Source of the DNA: UBA1731 sp964440985
Lineage (GTDB): Bacteria > Verrucomicrobiota > Kiritimatiellia > RFP12 > UBA1067
Assembly (NCBI GenBank): GCA_964440985.1
Contig: CAYTWE010000026.1
Span: forward strand, 1-31,829
DNA length: 31,829 nt
Reading direction: 5' to 3'
Part shown: piece after piece, positions 16,496 through 24,662 of the stretch
Numbering within the stretch: the first letter of the stretch is position 1
Layout: each line of letters begins with the position of its first letter
Notes under the pieces: model-generated
Seen by the model: the letters and a program-made list of their open reading frames with translations, nothing else
Database searches by the model: none
Told to the model about the DNA's origin: nothing
Translations under genes and position numbers: made by a program

Positions 16496-16550
16496 CACGA
16501 ACGGCATCCGTATAAACGTACATGAAAATAAATATTAAAATCGTGAACGT

Positions 16551-17426
16551 TCAGCGGCGACGCGGCGGAACGCCCATTATGCGCCTGAACGTGGTGGCGA
16601 AATGCTGCGGCGATGAAAACCCGTATCGCCTCGCTATATCCGCCACCGACAGGGAGCGATCCTCAAGGTCGCGGACAGCGGACTTTATGCGGACGTCAAG
16701 CAGGAACGCATGAGGCGGAAGCCCCGTCACCCGTTTAAACATGTCATTGAACGCCACAGTGGAAAGTGCCACCTCACGCGCAAGCGCCTCGATGGGGTAG
16801 TCGGCCTGAGGATTCGCGCACATCCGGCGGACGATCGGATCTATCCTGTGGCTTCGCCTGCCCTTCGGCGAAGCGGGTGCAAGTGGCGCATCAACAATCG
16901 AAAGCAGCAGTTCAAGCGCGGCGGCCTTCATCTTCAGCCGCCTCTGTACGGATCTGCGACAGACAGTGTCGTACACCTCGAAGATCCTCTCAAAGGCGAA
17001 TTTGACGCGATCCGTCGCCGGAAAGAGCCGCACAGGAAAATGCGTCAGGCGGTTCAAAAGCCAGCGGCTTTCGTCAGACGGAAGCCCAAGGATCGGCGAT
17101 CCGTCCTCCGGTATCCTAAAAAGGACGTTGAACAGGGCAAGCCCCTTCGGGTTGTTCCGCATCCTGTGTACTTCGGACGGCTGGGAAACGAAGACTGTTC
17201 CGGGAAAAAACGGATACTGCTCTCCACGCGATTCAAACATCAGGTTTCCGCGGCGGCAGAGCGATATCTCCACGCATCCAGGATGGACATGGTACTCCGT
17301 GCCGGCCCTGACAGACTGGAAGTTGCTGAGGCCGAGCAGCGGAATGCAGTCCACGCCATCGGGACGCAGATCAAGGGCACGGCGTTCCCTGCCCTCAACG
17401 TACACAATCGGATCGGCCCGTACCAA
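16551..17426 (-). CDS. AraC-family transcriptional regulator
   Basis: A 291-residue regulator. The N-terminal part (about 30-120) is a cupin-like sensor with EYHVHPGCVEISLCRRG and FFPGTVFVSQPSEVHR, the usual AraC ligand-binding pattern. The C-terminal 100 residues are the double helix-turn-helix: YPIEALAREVALSTVAFNDM for the first and SVADIARRYGFSSPQHFATT plus FRRIMGVPPRRR for the second. The start is a TTG (17426) preceded 5 nt away by GGAGG within GGGGAGGG; no in-frame ATG is near. It lies 35 nt after the antiporter gene, in the same direction, and just upstream of the sialidase-fold gene. It is the natural candidate to control that operon in response to a glycan breakdown product. Confidence 0.9.
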   Translation of the reverse strand: MVRADPIVYVEGRERRALDLRPDGVDCIPLLGLSNFQSVRAGTEYHVHPGCVEISLCRRGNLMFESRGEQYPFFPGTVFVSQPSEVHRMRNNPKGLALFNVLFRIPEDGSPILGLPSDESRWLLNRLTHFPVRLFPATDRVKFAFERIFEVYDTVCRRSVQRRLKMKAAALELLLSIVDAPLAPASPKGRRSHRIDPIVRRMCANPQADYPIEALAREVALSTVAFNDMFKRVTGLPPHAFLLDVRIKSAVRDLEDRSLSVADIARRYGFSSPQHFATTFRRIMGVPPRRR

Positions 17427-17430
17427 ACCG

Positions 17431-17438
17431 CCCTCCCC
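17431..17438 (-). promoter_or_regulatory. Ribosome-binding site supporting a TTG start of the AraC gene
   Basis: GGGGAGGG on the minus strand; the core GGAGG (17436-17432) lies 5 nt before TTG at 17426-17424. It supports this unusual start codon for the regulator gene. Confidence 0.65.
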
Positions 17439-17460
17439 GCAATCGCGCTATTTCTATCTA

Positions 17461-19503
17461 TCAGACACCGGAGATGACACCGACGAGATCCTTGAACGAC
17501 GCAAGCTGCTTCGGTTCTCCGACTGCCTCGACGACATCACCGGCGGCAAAGCACCAGTCAGAGTTTGGGTTCTCTGTACGGTCGCCGCCGCGTGTGATGG
17601 CCATTATGACCGCCCCGGTCTTGGCGCGGATGTCGAGAGCCTTGATGGTAAGCCCGATCGCAGGGGATGTCTCCGGCATCACGACCTTGAGGTACCGTTC
17701 GCCCGGCAGCGATATTACGAGCGGCTTCGGCATCTCCGCCATGCGCGCCTCCGCCTCTATGGCTGCATTGAACTGCACACCGGCGGCGTTCATGGCAGGC
17801 CACAGGTAGCGCACGGCCAACGGAACCGCTATCGCAAGCACGACCGCGATGCCGATGCGCACCGACGTCTCCTCCGGCAGAAGGTTGACGTTCAGCATGA
17901 ATATCTCGCCGATCGTGACGACCGACACTGCGAGAAGCGTGAAGCTTCGCGCAGTGTGGCGTATCGCCGAAAGCCACGCTTCGCCGCCGGAAATGCGTGG
18001 GGCGGAGAGAAGCCGAGTCCCCACATCGTCGCCGAGGTGCCTCCCGGCCGTCCATATCGGCTTGAGCAGCGCAAGGAACATCACATTCGCCGCAAGGCTG
18101 AAGAACGCCCGCTTGTGCTGATCGAAGAACACGGAGAAGCGCGACCAGTCATGGCTGTCGAGCATTCCCGCCATGATCGAGAACGCAAACATCATCACCC
18201 AGTAGACCGCAAGAAGCACGAGGCTCTTGCGTATGCGAGAGGCTACGCCGTCAGGCGCAGATGCATTGCGCAACCGGTCGAGCCACACATTGTACTGCCG
18301 GAGCCATCCCTTGATGCGTTCTGGGACGCGACGCTCCGCCCAGTCGCCCACCGGGTCGGAGATGCGAATCATCACTGGGTTGAGGCAGGTCGTTATCAGC
18401 GACACACCGATCACAATCTGATACATCGCACTCGTGGTGTCGCCAGTAACCGTCATGTAGAGCAGCGCGACCATAAATGCGAACTCGCCGATCTGCGCGA
18501 GGCTGAACGCCGTCTGCACGGCCATCTTCACCGTCTGCCCGGTTAGTATCGACATCGTAAAGCAGTTGATTGCCTTTCCGCACACGACGATAAGGGAGAG
18601 CAGTATTATCACGCCTATGTTGTCCCAGCACACTCCGGGATTCACGAGACAGCCGATCGACACGAAAAACACTGCGGCGAACATTCCGCGCAACGGGGCG
18701 GCAAGCTCAAGAAGCCTCTCGCGGGCAACGGACGACGAACCGATTACGCCCATCAGGAACGCGCCGAGCGCGAACGAGAAGTTAAGTATGTATGCAGCCC
18801 ACGATACGAAGAAGCAGCATCCCAGCAGAGTCAGAAGGAGCGTTTCGTCATCGCGTTCCTTGGCGACGGCATTCAGGAGACGCGGCACAAGAACCATGCC
18901 AAGGACGACCGTACACACGAAGAACACGGTGAGCGATCCAAGCGATATGCCAACTGCGCCGATGGACAGCCCCTTTCCGTTCGCAACGCCAGTTATGAGC
19001 GCAATCACGCCGACGCAGAGAATGTCCTCAAGAAGTGACGTCGAGATCACGTACTTCACGAATGGACGCTTCGTCCACTTCATCTCGTCAATTGTCTTGG
19101 CGAGCAGCGTCGTGGCGGAGTCGCAGATCGCCGCACCGAGGAAGAGCGACTGGACAGAACCCCAGCCGAGGATGCGGGTGCCGACCGTGTATCCGATCCA
19201 TATCATCACCACGGCATCGACAATCGCCATCGGACCGGATACGGCGCGAACCTTCTTCATCGCCGTTGCTGAAAACTCAAGACCGAGCGTAAGCATCAGG
19301 AACACGATGCCCAGCTGCCCTATTGTCGGGATGGAGCTCCCCTCGGAGAGGAAGCTTCCGCCCCAAGTGTGGCTGCTCATCAATATGCCGGCGAACAGAT
19401 AGCCGATCACCTTCGGCAGCTTGAACTTCTGGAAGACCACGGCGACAAGCCCCGCCGCCGCCATCAATACAGCAAGATCCTGGAACAGAGCGCTTTCAGA
19501 CAT
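17461..19503 (-). CDS. CPA2-family cation:proton antiporter with C-terminal RCK_C domain
   Basis: A 680-residue inner-membrane protein. Residues 1-385 form the 12-or-so-helix CPA2 antiporter core: LPKVIGYLFAGILM, LGIVFLMLTLGLEFS, GAAICDSATTL and SLLEDILCV. In the last, the Glu-Asp pair at about 159-160 sits where KefB/KefC-type proteins have their ion-binding Asp pair. Residues 410-560 add four extra hydrophobic helices. Residues 600-680 resemble the TrkA-C (RCK_C) domain (IKALDIRAKTGAVIMAITRG, FAAGDVVEAVG), while an RCK_N (TrkA_N) domain is absent. It probably exchanges K+ or Na+ for H+. An RBS with GGAGGG lies about 10 nt upstream. It sits between the GH36-like gene and the AraC gene with short gaps on both sides. 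Confidence 0.9.
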   Translation of the reverse strand: MSESALFQDLAVLMAAAGLVAVVFQKFKLPKVIGYLFAGILMSSHTWGGSFLSEGSSIPTIGQLGIVFLMLTLGLEFSATAMKKVRAVSGPMAIVDAVVMIWIGYTVGTRILGWGSVQSLFLGAAICDSATTLLAKTIDEMKWTKRPFVKYVISTSLLEDILCVGVIALITGVANGKGLSIGAVGISLGSLTVFFVCTVVLGMVLVPRLLNAVAKERDDETLLLTLLGCCFFVSWAAYILNFSFALGAFLMGVIGSSSVARERLLELAAPLRGMFAAVFFVSIGCLVNPGVCWDNIGVIILLSLIVVCGKAINCFTMSILTGQTVKMAVQTAFSLAQIGEFAFMVALLYMTVTGDTTSAMYQIVIGVSLITTCLNPVMIRISDPVGDWAERRVPERIKGWLRQYNVWLDRLRNASAPDGVASRIRKSLVLLAVYWVMMFAFSIMAGMLDSHDWSRFSVFFDQHKRAFFSLAANVMFLALLKPIWTAGRHLGDDVGTRLLSAPRISGGEAWLSAIRHTARSFTLLAVSVVTIGEIFMLNVNLLPEETSVRIGIAVVLAIAVPLAVRYLWPAMNAAGVQFNAAIEAEARMAEMPKPLVISLPGERYLKVVMPETSPAIGLTIKALDIRAKTGAVIMAITRGGDRTENPNSDWCFAAGDVVEAVGEPKQLASFKDLVGVISGV

Positions 19504-19545
19504 TGTATTAGCCCTCCACTATGTTTGTTTTAAAGATGTTTCGCA

Positions 19546-21546
19546 TCACCTGCGCTGCGTACGTTTCGCAAGACGCACCCACACGAAGTCGCGCACCTCC
19601 GGAACCGTGACGCGCAAAGCGCCATCCGGCGAGATTTCGGCTGCGCCGCGTCCGCCTATCACCTCTGCTGAGCCGTCCGCAAGGCCATACCGCTTCAGGT
19701 CAAGCGAATACGTCTTGGATGGATTCATCTCCCTGAACAGCAGCGCATAGTCCGATACGCCATCGGCGCCGCGATTCGCAAAGCCCGTCCAGACGACGCC
19801 ATCCGGACGATTCCCGACCGGCATTGTGAAACCGCCATGCATGTTTTCGCGCTCGGATTTCCACCTTGCGACAATCGGCTTCAGTTCGGCGACGCTCTTC
19901 GGCGACAGTTCCGATATCTCGAACCATCCAAGCGGTGAACACATCATGACGGCGGCAAACAGCGCATCAGCGCGATAGTGCTCCGGAGAAAGCGGCGTCT
20001 CCGGATAGTACCCACGTGCGTGTTCCGGATTTATGAACTCCACCCGCAGACGCACAGGGTCTATGACCTTCGAAAGCGACCATGCGCTGCGCAGTGTCTG
20101 ATACGGATAGAAGCCCGTCTTGAACGAACGGTTCTCAAGGAATATCGGGCCAAGGGCAATCGTTCCGAAGTAGCCGAGCCTCGGCTCGTCGCCGGTGACG
20201 TCGAAATCAAAGACCATGCGTCCGCCGGATTTGCGCAAAAGCGTATCGAAAAGTTCGCGCTGCCGTGAAATCGCAAGCGCGGAGGAAAGGTTCAGCCCGT
20301 CGATCTTGAAGTACTCTATGCCGTAGTCGTTGTAGAAGCCGAAGATGTTTGCGGCATCGGTCTGCCATGCAGCGCAGTCGTCGGAGCTGCTCGGCCCGTA
20401 CCAGAGACCGAACCTCATGCCCTTCGCCTCCGCAAGATCCACAAGCGGCTTCAACCCCACCGGGAAGCGGGTAGGGTCAGGCTTCCAGAAATCGCCGTTC
20501 TTTGCGAGGAAATCACCCCAGGCGCCATCGCCGCGATTCGTGATCATGGCGCTGTTGGCGCTTTTTCCGAGCTGCCAGCCATCGTCTATCTGTATGACGT
20601 CGACACCAAGCTCCGCGCCGGCTGCGATTTCCGCCCGCACAAAGCTGTCGCATATCCGCGCATCGCGGTTGCCGTCGCCCCACGTGTTGGTGAGGAATAT
20701 GCCGTCACGTCCCGGAACATAGCGGCGCAGTGCGCGCTGTATGTCACGCAGGGCCTTCTGCCGTCCGATTTCGCCACCGTCATAGACGAGTTCCGCAACC
20801 GGATAGCCGTTGCGCACACTCGCGAACACAACCTCAAGGGCGTTGAACTTGGCGTAGCCGCCGGGCGATGACCGGCACACGAAATCAGGCACGACCTCCG
20901 GACGGTCCGCCGGAACCGGCGCAATGCGCAACGCCGCAATTCCGGAGTCATCGAATACATCCTGAACAGCGACAACCTGATTGAACATTATGAGCGGCAG
21001 CTCGCGCCCCATAAGAAGCACATTGCGTTCCGACACCTGTTCGCTGCGCAGGTCTGTCCTGTCAAGAATCTCGTACGCCGTTATGTTGTAATGGTGTCCC
21101 GATAGAGGAAGCGAATCCGCGCCCTTCATGAAGTGCGCTGCGAGCGGCCAGTTGTAGACACGATCCTTGCGAAGCTCAGGCGGCTTTCCGGCATCAATCT
21201 TGCCGCTTTCGCGCAGAACGCCCGGGACTCCGTCGAACAGCCAGAGCGTCTCGACGCCGGCAGGCGTGGTCGCCACTACCTTGGTACCGGTCTCGCCCGT
21301 GACGCTCCACCTTGCTTTCGACACCTCTACGGCAAGGCTGGCGTCTGCTTTCGCAGCGCGGGCAACATCGACGTACTCTTTGTCGCCAAGTTTCATCGAA
21401 GCCGTCTTCAAGCCGTCTTTCGTTGCGACGAATGTGCGGGAGAACCTGCCGTCCCTCACCGTAAGAGACGTCTTGTCGTGGACGACATCGACGGCAGATG
21501 CACTGATGGCGAACATGGCAACCACACCAAAAACAGGGTATTTCAT
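19546..21546 (-). CDS. Secreted GH36-like (clan GH-D) glycosidase
   Basis: A 666-residue protein with a signal peptide (MKYPVFGVVAMFAISASA). An N-terminal beta-sandwich (about 20-270) precedes a TIM barrel. The barrel has VDVIQIDDGWQLG near residue 318 and YFKIDGLNLSS near 412, whose Asp aligns with the GH36/GH27 nucleophile (KWD). GMRFGLWYGPS is also typical of alpha-galactosidases. The C-terminal part from about 590 looks like the small beta domain. The usual acid/base segment (SDNTD-like) is not evident; instead there is DEPRLGYFG (about 455) and FLENRS (about 472). Alpha-galactosidase activity is therefore likely but unproven, and another alpha-glycoside is possible. It lies 94 nt after GH27 and 42 nt before the antiporter gene. 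Confidence 0.8.
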   Translation of the reverse strand: MKYPVFGVVAMFAISASAVDVVHDKTSLTVRDGRFSRTFVATKDGLKTASMKLGDKEYVDVARAAKADASLAVEVSKARWSVTGETGTKVVATTPAGVETLWLFDGVPGVLRESGKIDAGKPPELRKDRVYNWPLAAHFMKGADSLPLSGHHYNITAYEILDRTDLRSEQVSERNVLLMGRELPLIMFNQVVAVQDVFDDSGIAALRIAPVPADRPEVVPDFVCRSSPGGYAKFNALEVVFASVRNGYPVAELVYDGGEIGRQKALRDIQRALRRYVPGRDGIFLTNTWGDGNRDARICDSFVRAEIAAGAELGVDVIQIDDGWQLGKSANSAMITNRGDGAWGDFLAKNGDFWKPDPTRFPVGLKPLVDLAEAKGMRFGLWYGPSSSDDCAAWQTDAANIFGFYNDYGIEYFKIDGLNLSSALAISRQRELFDTLLRKSGGRMVFDFDVTGDEPRLGYFGTIALGPIFLENRSFKTGFYPYQTLRSAWSLSKVIDPVRLRVEFINPEHARGYYPETPLSPEHYRADALFAAVMMCSPLGWFEISELSPKSVAELKPIVARWKSERENMHGGFTMPVGNRPDGVVWTGFANRGADGVSDYALLFREMNPSKTYSLDLKRYGLADGSAEVIGGRGAAEISPDGALRVTVPEVRDFVWVRLAKRTQRR

Positions 21547-21576
21547 CGATTGATCCTTTCAGCGTTCAACATCAAA

Positions 21577-21588
21577 CAGACAGGTCTG
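21577..21588. repeat. Inverted repeat CAGAC-N2-GTCTG before the GH36-like gene
   Basis: A perfect 5-bp inverted repeat with a 2-nt centre, 31 bp before the GH36-like start and 52 bp after the GH27 stop. The loop is too short for a terminator and no T-run follows. It could be an operator for a dimeric regulator, or chance. Confidence 0.3.
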
Positions 21589-21640
21589 ACATCATGGCAA
21601 AGTGCGCACCGTTCATTGGGATTCCGGAAAAGTGACCGGC

Positions 21641-23692
21641 CTACTTCTGACAGCCGCCGCAGGACTCCTCGCGCAATGCGCGGAAGGCCTCGATCCTGCG
21701 GAACCAGTCGTTTTCGCGCACATCCGCCATGCCATCACGCAGCCGTGCGTCTGTGCCTGGGAAGAACCGCACAAGATGGGTTGCGTGGCCAGGAACGGAA
21801 ACACGATAGCCTCCGGTGGCGTTGCCGGCGTCAACCTGCCGCCACAGGTCGCGCACACGCCATGTTCCGTTCATGCCCGCCTTCTTCAGACAGAACAGCA
21901 CGGACTGCTCATACGGCGAGAGGTTCACGAGCGCCGCCGCAATCGAACCGTCGGACAGCGGACGCGCCCAGCACGCCCAGTCGTCGCCGCCCTGAATCTT
22001 CGCCGCCGCCGCTCCCAGCTCGTCCTGGTTCAGGTCGATCACCTCATCGTTCGTGATGAGTGAAAGAGTGAACGGATCCATTCCGCGCAGATCGCATCCA
22101 ATCATCATCGGCGCCGCCCACATCGCCCACATGGATACGTGCGTATACTGCTCGTTAGGCGTGAGGCGCGTCCCTTTGTGGTCGCTCCAGTGCGTTGAGC
22201 CTATAAGCATCATGTCCGCATCGTTCCAGGCGCCAGGCCCGGCGTACCGCCACAGATCCTCGTGCGTCTTCATGTCAGTGACTACATCCTCCCAGAAATC
22301 GAACTTGTCGCCGGTCGTGCGCCAGCACTGCCCCATGGCCGCCGCGCCCCACGATGCGACATTGGCGATGCCGTACTGGCAGATGGAATGGACGATGTCG
22401 CGTCCGCTCTCCCGCAACGCCCGTCCCATGATGAGATACGGATACATCCAGCGTTCCACGCCCGAACCGAAAGCCACGTCGCCGTAGCTGCACCAGTCGT
22501 GCTTCAGGTAGTCGTACCCCCAGTCGGCATACGTCTTGGCGTCCTGAAACTCATGCATCCAGCTGCCCTCGTAGTTCGCGCAGGTCGATGGACCAGGGCT
22601 GGAGTAAAGCCCAATCTTGAATCCACGCGAATGGACGTAGTCCGCCAGCCCCTTCATGTCAGGGAAAAGTTCGTTGGAAAGCTGTCGTCCCTGCTCGTCT
22701 CGCCGCGGGCCGCTGCTCTTCATGGAGATCTGCCAGCCATCATCAATCGTGAGATACGTCCAGCCATGATCCCCAAGACGAAGACGAACCATCTCATCCG
22801 CCGTCTCCTTGACGATCTGCGCCGTCACGGTGTCCGCAAACGCATTCCAGCTGTTCCAGCCGAGCGGCGGGGTGAGGGCGATCTTCTCCCCCACGACGAG
22901 ACGAAACGCCTTTTTCGCCGCACCCTGCGCGTTCGTCGCCCTGAACACGAGCGGATACGTGCCTGGCTTCGCCACGCGGCCGACAAGCATCTGCGACGCT
23001 GCATCAAACCTCACCTCGGAGAGTTCCGGCGCGTTCAGCCCATCGACCGAGACGGCAAGCGGTTTCTCCCCCGTCACCGGCACACGGTACACAAGGGGAT
23101 TGCCGGGGCGCACGCCAAAGAGCGACGGCCCGTTGATGCGCGGCGTCTTCGCGACAGGCGGCGTCAAGATGCCGAGCTGACGCGAAAGCGTGGCGATATC
23201 GCACGGACGCGTACCGGGCTTCATCTCAAACCTCGCGTCCGCCCATATCGAGGAGCCGCTGTACGGCGATTCAATGCCGTATGCCTCCAGCTTGATCCAC
23301 CGCGCACCGGAGAGGTCAACCTTGATCTTGTGCGGCCCTGAATCCTTGTCCAGCACCGGCGTCTCGAACGCCAGCTCCCTCTCGCGATAGACGCGGAATG
23401 TGAGCTTCGATTTGTTCGGACCGCCCAACTGCCCGACAGTCGCCTCGAACGAAAGCGCATTGCCGTTCACGGCAAGGTAAAGCGCGGACGGGGCACACGT
23501 GCCAACGCCACGGCGGAACGACCCCTTCAGCATCGTGTCCTTTCCCGCCGTGCACACCCAACTGTAGCCGTGCCCGCCGCTCATGCGATCCCATACGCCA
23601 GGCTCATCAAGCCAGACCGTATCCGCACGGAGTCCGCAGACCACCGCAAAGGCAACGGCCACGAACGGCAAACCCAACGGCATTCCTCTCAT
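21641..23692 (-). CDS. Secreted alpha-galactosidase, NPCBM plus GH27
   Basis: A 683-residue exported enzyme removing terminal alpha-galactose. A signal peptide (about 1-24) is followed by an NPCBM/CBM51-like beta-sandwich (25-165; GYSWVCTAGKD, YLAVNGNALSFEATVG, SSIWADARFE), then a short Ig-like putative-linker domain (about 185-275), then the GH27 barrel. In the barrel PPLGWNSWNAF is near 281, YLTIDDGWQ near 318, YLKHDWCSYG near 397 with the nucleophile Asp, and WNDADMMLIG near 490 with the acid/base Asp. A C-terminal beta domain closes it. The ATG at 23692 has GAGGAG about 8 nt upstream; the longer frame to 23746 enters the terminator hairpin. The family's full catalytic set is present. Confidence 0.94.
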   Translation of the reverse strand: MRGMPLGLPFVAVAFAVVCGLRADTVWLDEPGVWDRMSGGHGYSWVCTAGKDTMLKGSFRRGVGTCAPSALYLAVNGNALSFEATVGQLGGPNKSKLTFRVYRERELAFETPVLDKDSGPHKIKVDLSGARWIKLEAYGIESPYSGSSIWADARFEMKPGTRPCDIATLSRQLGILTPPVAKTPRINGPSLFGVRPGNPLVYRVPVTGEKPLAVSVDGLNAPELSEVRFDAASQMLVGRVAKPGTYPLVFRATNAQGAAKKAFRLVVGEKIALTPPLGWNSWNAFADTVTAQIVKETADEMVRLRLGDHGWTYLTIDDGWQISMKSSGPRRDEQGRQLSNELFPDMKGLADYVHSRGFKIGLYSSPGPSTCANYEGSWMHEFQDAKTYADWGYDYLKHDWCSYGDVAFGSGVERWMYPYLIMGRALRESGRDIVHSICQYGIANVASWGAAAMGQCWRTTGDKFDFWEDVVTDMKTHEDLWRYAGPGAWNDADMMLIGSTHWSDHKGTRLTPNEQYTHVSMWAMWAAPMMIGCDLRGMDPFTLSLITNDEVIDLNQDELGAAAAKIQGGDDWACWARPLSDGSIAAALVNLSPYEQSVLFCLKKAGMNGTWRVRDLWRQVDAGNATGGYRVSVPGHATHLVRFFPGTDARLRDGMADVRENDWFRRIEAFRALREESCGGCQK

Positions 23693-23709
23693 CTCAACTC
23701 TCCTCAAAA

Positions 23710-23746
23710 GCAGAAATTGCCCCTGCCCTACAAAGGACAGAGGCAA
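23710..23746 (-). terminator. Rho-independent-like terminator after gpmA
   Basis: On the minus strand TTGCCTCTGTCCT (23746-23734) pairs along 13 positions, including two G-U pairs, with AGGGCAGGGGCAA (23729-23717) across a 4-nt TTGT loop. It is followed by a T-rich but interrupted tract, TTTCTGCTTTTG. It lies 35 nt after the gpmA stop and 18 nt before the GH27 start. On the plus strand the two G-U pairs become C-A mismatches, which favours a role in the minus direction. A second upstream segment (23776-23763) can pair with the same downstream arm. Confidence 0.6.
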
Positions 23747-23781
23747 CTTTCATCTGTTTGATGCAGGGCAAGGCAACCTGA

Positions 23782-24531
23782 CTACTTCTTGGCGCCCTGG
23801 TTCTTGACCGCGTTGATCTTCGCGGCGATCGCTTCCTGATCGCCAAGGTAGTGGTGCTCGATCGGCTTGAAGTTCTCGTCAAGCGTGTACACGAGCGGAA
23901 CGCCCGTCGGAATGTTGAGGCCAACGATGTCCGCGTCGGAGATGTTGTCCAGATACTTCACGAGGGCGCGAAGCGAGTTGCCGTGGGCGGCGATGACCAC
24001 CTTCTTGCCGGCTGCGACATCCTTCTTGATCACGTTCTCCCAATACGGGACAACGCGGTCAATCGTGATCTTGAGCGATTCGGTGAGCGGAATGTCCTCC
24101 GCCTTTTCGCTGGCGTAGCGGACTTCCTTGCGCGGGTTGCGCTCGTCGTCCTCGGTGAGCGCCGGCGGCGGAACGTCGAACGAACGACGCCACACCTTGA
24201 CCTGATCCTCGCCGTACTTCGCCGCCGTCTCGGACTTGTTCAGCCCCTGAAGCGCACCGTAGTGGCGCTCGTTCAGACGCCAGTTCTTGACGACGGGAAT
24301 CCACTCGAGATCCATTTCCTGAAGCACATGGTTGAGCGTATGGATGGCGCGCTTGAGGTAGGATGTATAGGCAACGTCAAACGCAAACCCCTCCTTCTTG
24401 AGGAGCTGTCCGCCGGCGATCGCTTCCTTGTGTCCGGTCTCAGAAAGATCAGGATCGCTCCAGCCCGTGAAGAGATTCTTAAGATTCCATTCGGACTCGC
24501 CGTGACGGATGAGGACGACTGTGTAGCTCAT
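23782..24531 (-). CDS. gpmA: 2,3-bisphosphoglycerate-dependent phosphoglycerate mutase
   Basis: A 249-residue cytosolic enzyme interconverting 3- and 2-phosphoglycerate in glycolysis. It starts MSYTVVLIRHGESEWNLKNL, where the RHG histidine is phosphorylated during catalysis. GWSDPDLSETGHKEA, LNERHYGALQGLNKSETAAK, and the second catalytic His in VIAAHGNSLRALVKYL follow. Length and motifs are normal for the cofactor-dependent family. AAGGA lies about 10 nt before the ATG. It has its own promoter and terminator, so it appears to be a single-gene unit between two carbohydrate-enzyme blocks. Confidence 0.98.
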   Translation of the reverse strand: MSYTVVLIRHGESEWNLKNLFTGWSDPDLSETGHKEAIAGGQLLKKEGFAFDVAYTSYLKRAIHTLNHVLQEMDLEWIPVVKNWRLNERHYGALQGLNKSETAAKYGEDQVKVWRRSFDVPPPALTEDDERNPRKEVRYASEKAEDIPLTESLKITIDRVVPYWENVIKKDVAAGKKVVIAAHGNSLRALVKYLDNISDADIVGLNIPTGVPLVYTLDENFKPIEHHYLGDQEAIAAKINAVKNQGAKK

Positions 24532-24600
24532 TTTTCTTTGTTCCTTGGTTTATCTTCCGCCCTGCACCTGAAAGCGCAAGGCTCGTAAAATTTTGCGTTA

Positions 24601-24629
24601 ATTATAGCAGACTGCGCCGCCCGATTCAA
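24601..24629 (-). promoter_or_regulatory. Sigma-70-type promoter of gpmA
   Basis: Minus strand: -35 TTGAAT (24629-24624), 17-bp spacer, -10 TATAAT (24606-24601). The expected leader is about 60 nt and contains the gpmA ribosome-binding site. It is the best-looking promoter in the window and matches the TTGAA-type -35 elements before glyS and the beta-helix gene. Confidence 0.8.
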
Positions 24630-24632
24630 GTT

Positions 24633-24652
24633 CGCGTCCTGCACAGGACACG
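24633..24652. repeat. Inverted repeat after the 1505-residue enzyme gene
   Basis: CGTGTCCTG and CAGGACGCG (minus strand) can form an 8-9 bp hairpin with a tiny loop, 10 nt after the stop codon at 24663. No T-run follows; the gpmA -35 begins 3 nt further on. It may be a weak terminator or an RNA-stabilising 3' end. Confidence 0.35.
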
Positions 24653-24662
24653 GCAGGCCGGT

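Noticed and set aside
16966..18546. A 526-codon plus-strand frame across the AraC and antiporter genes
   Set aside because: It crosses two well-supported minus-strand genes and has low-complexity basic composition without motifs.
24633..24652. Calling the inverted repeat after the giant enzyme a true terminator
   Set aside because: The stem is good, but the loop is only 2-4 nt and no T-run follows, so it is listed only as a repeat.
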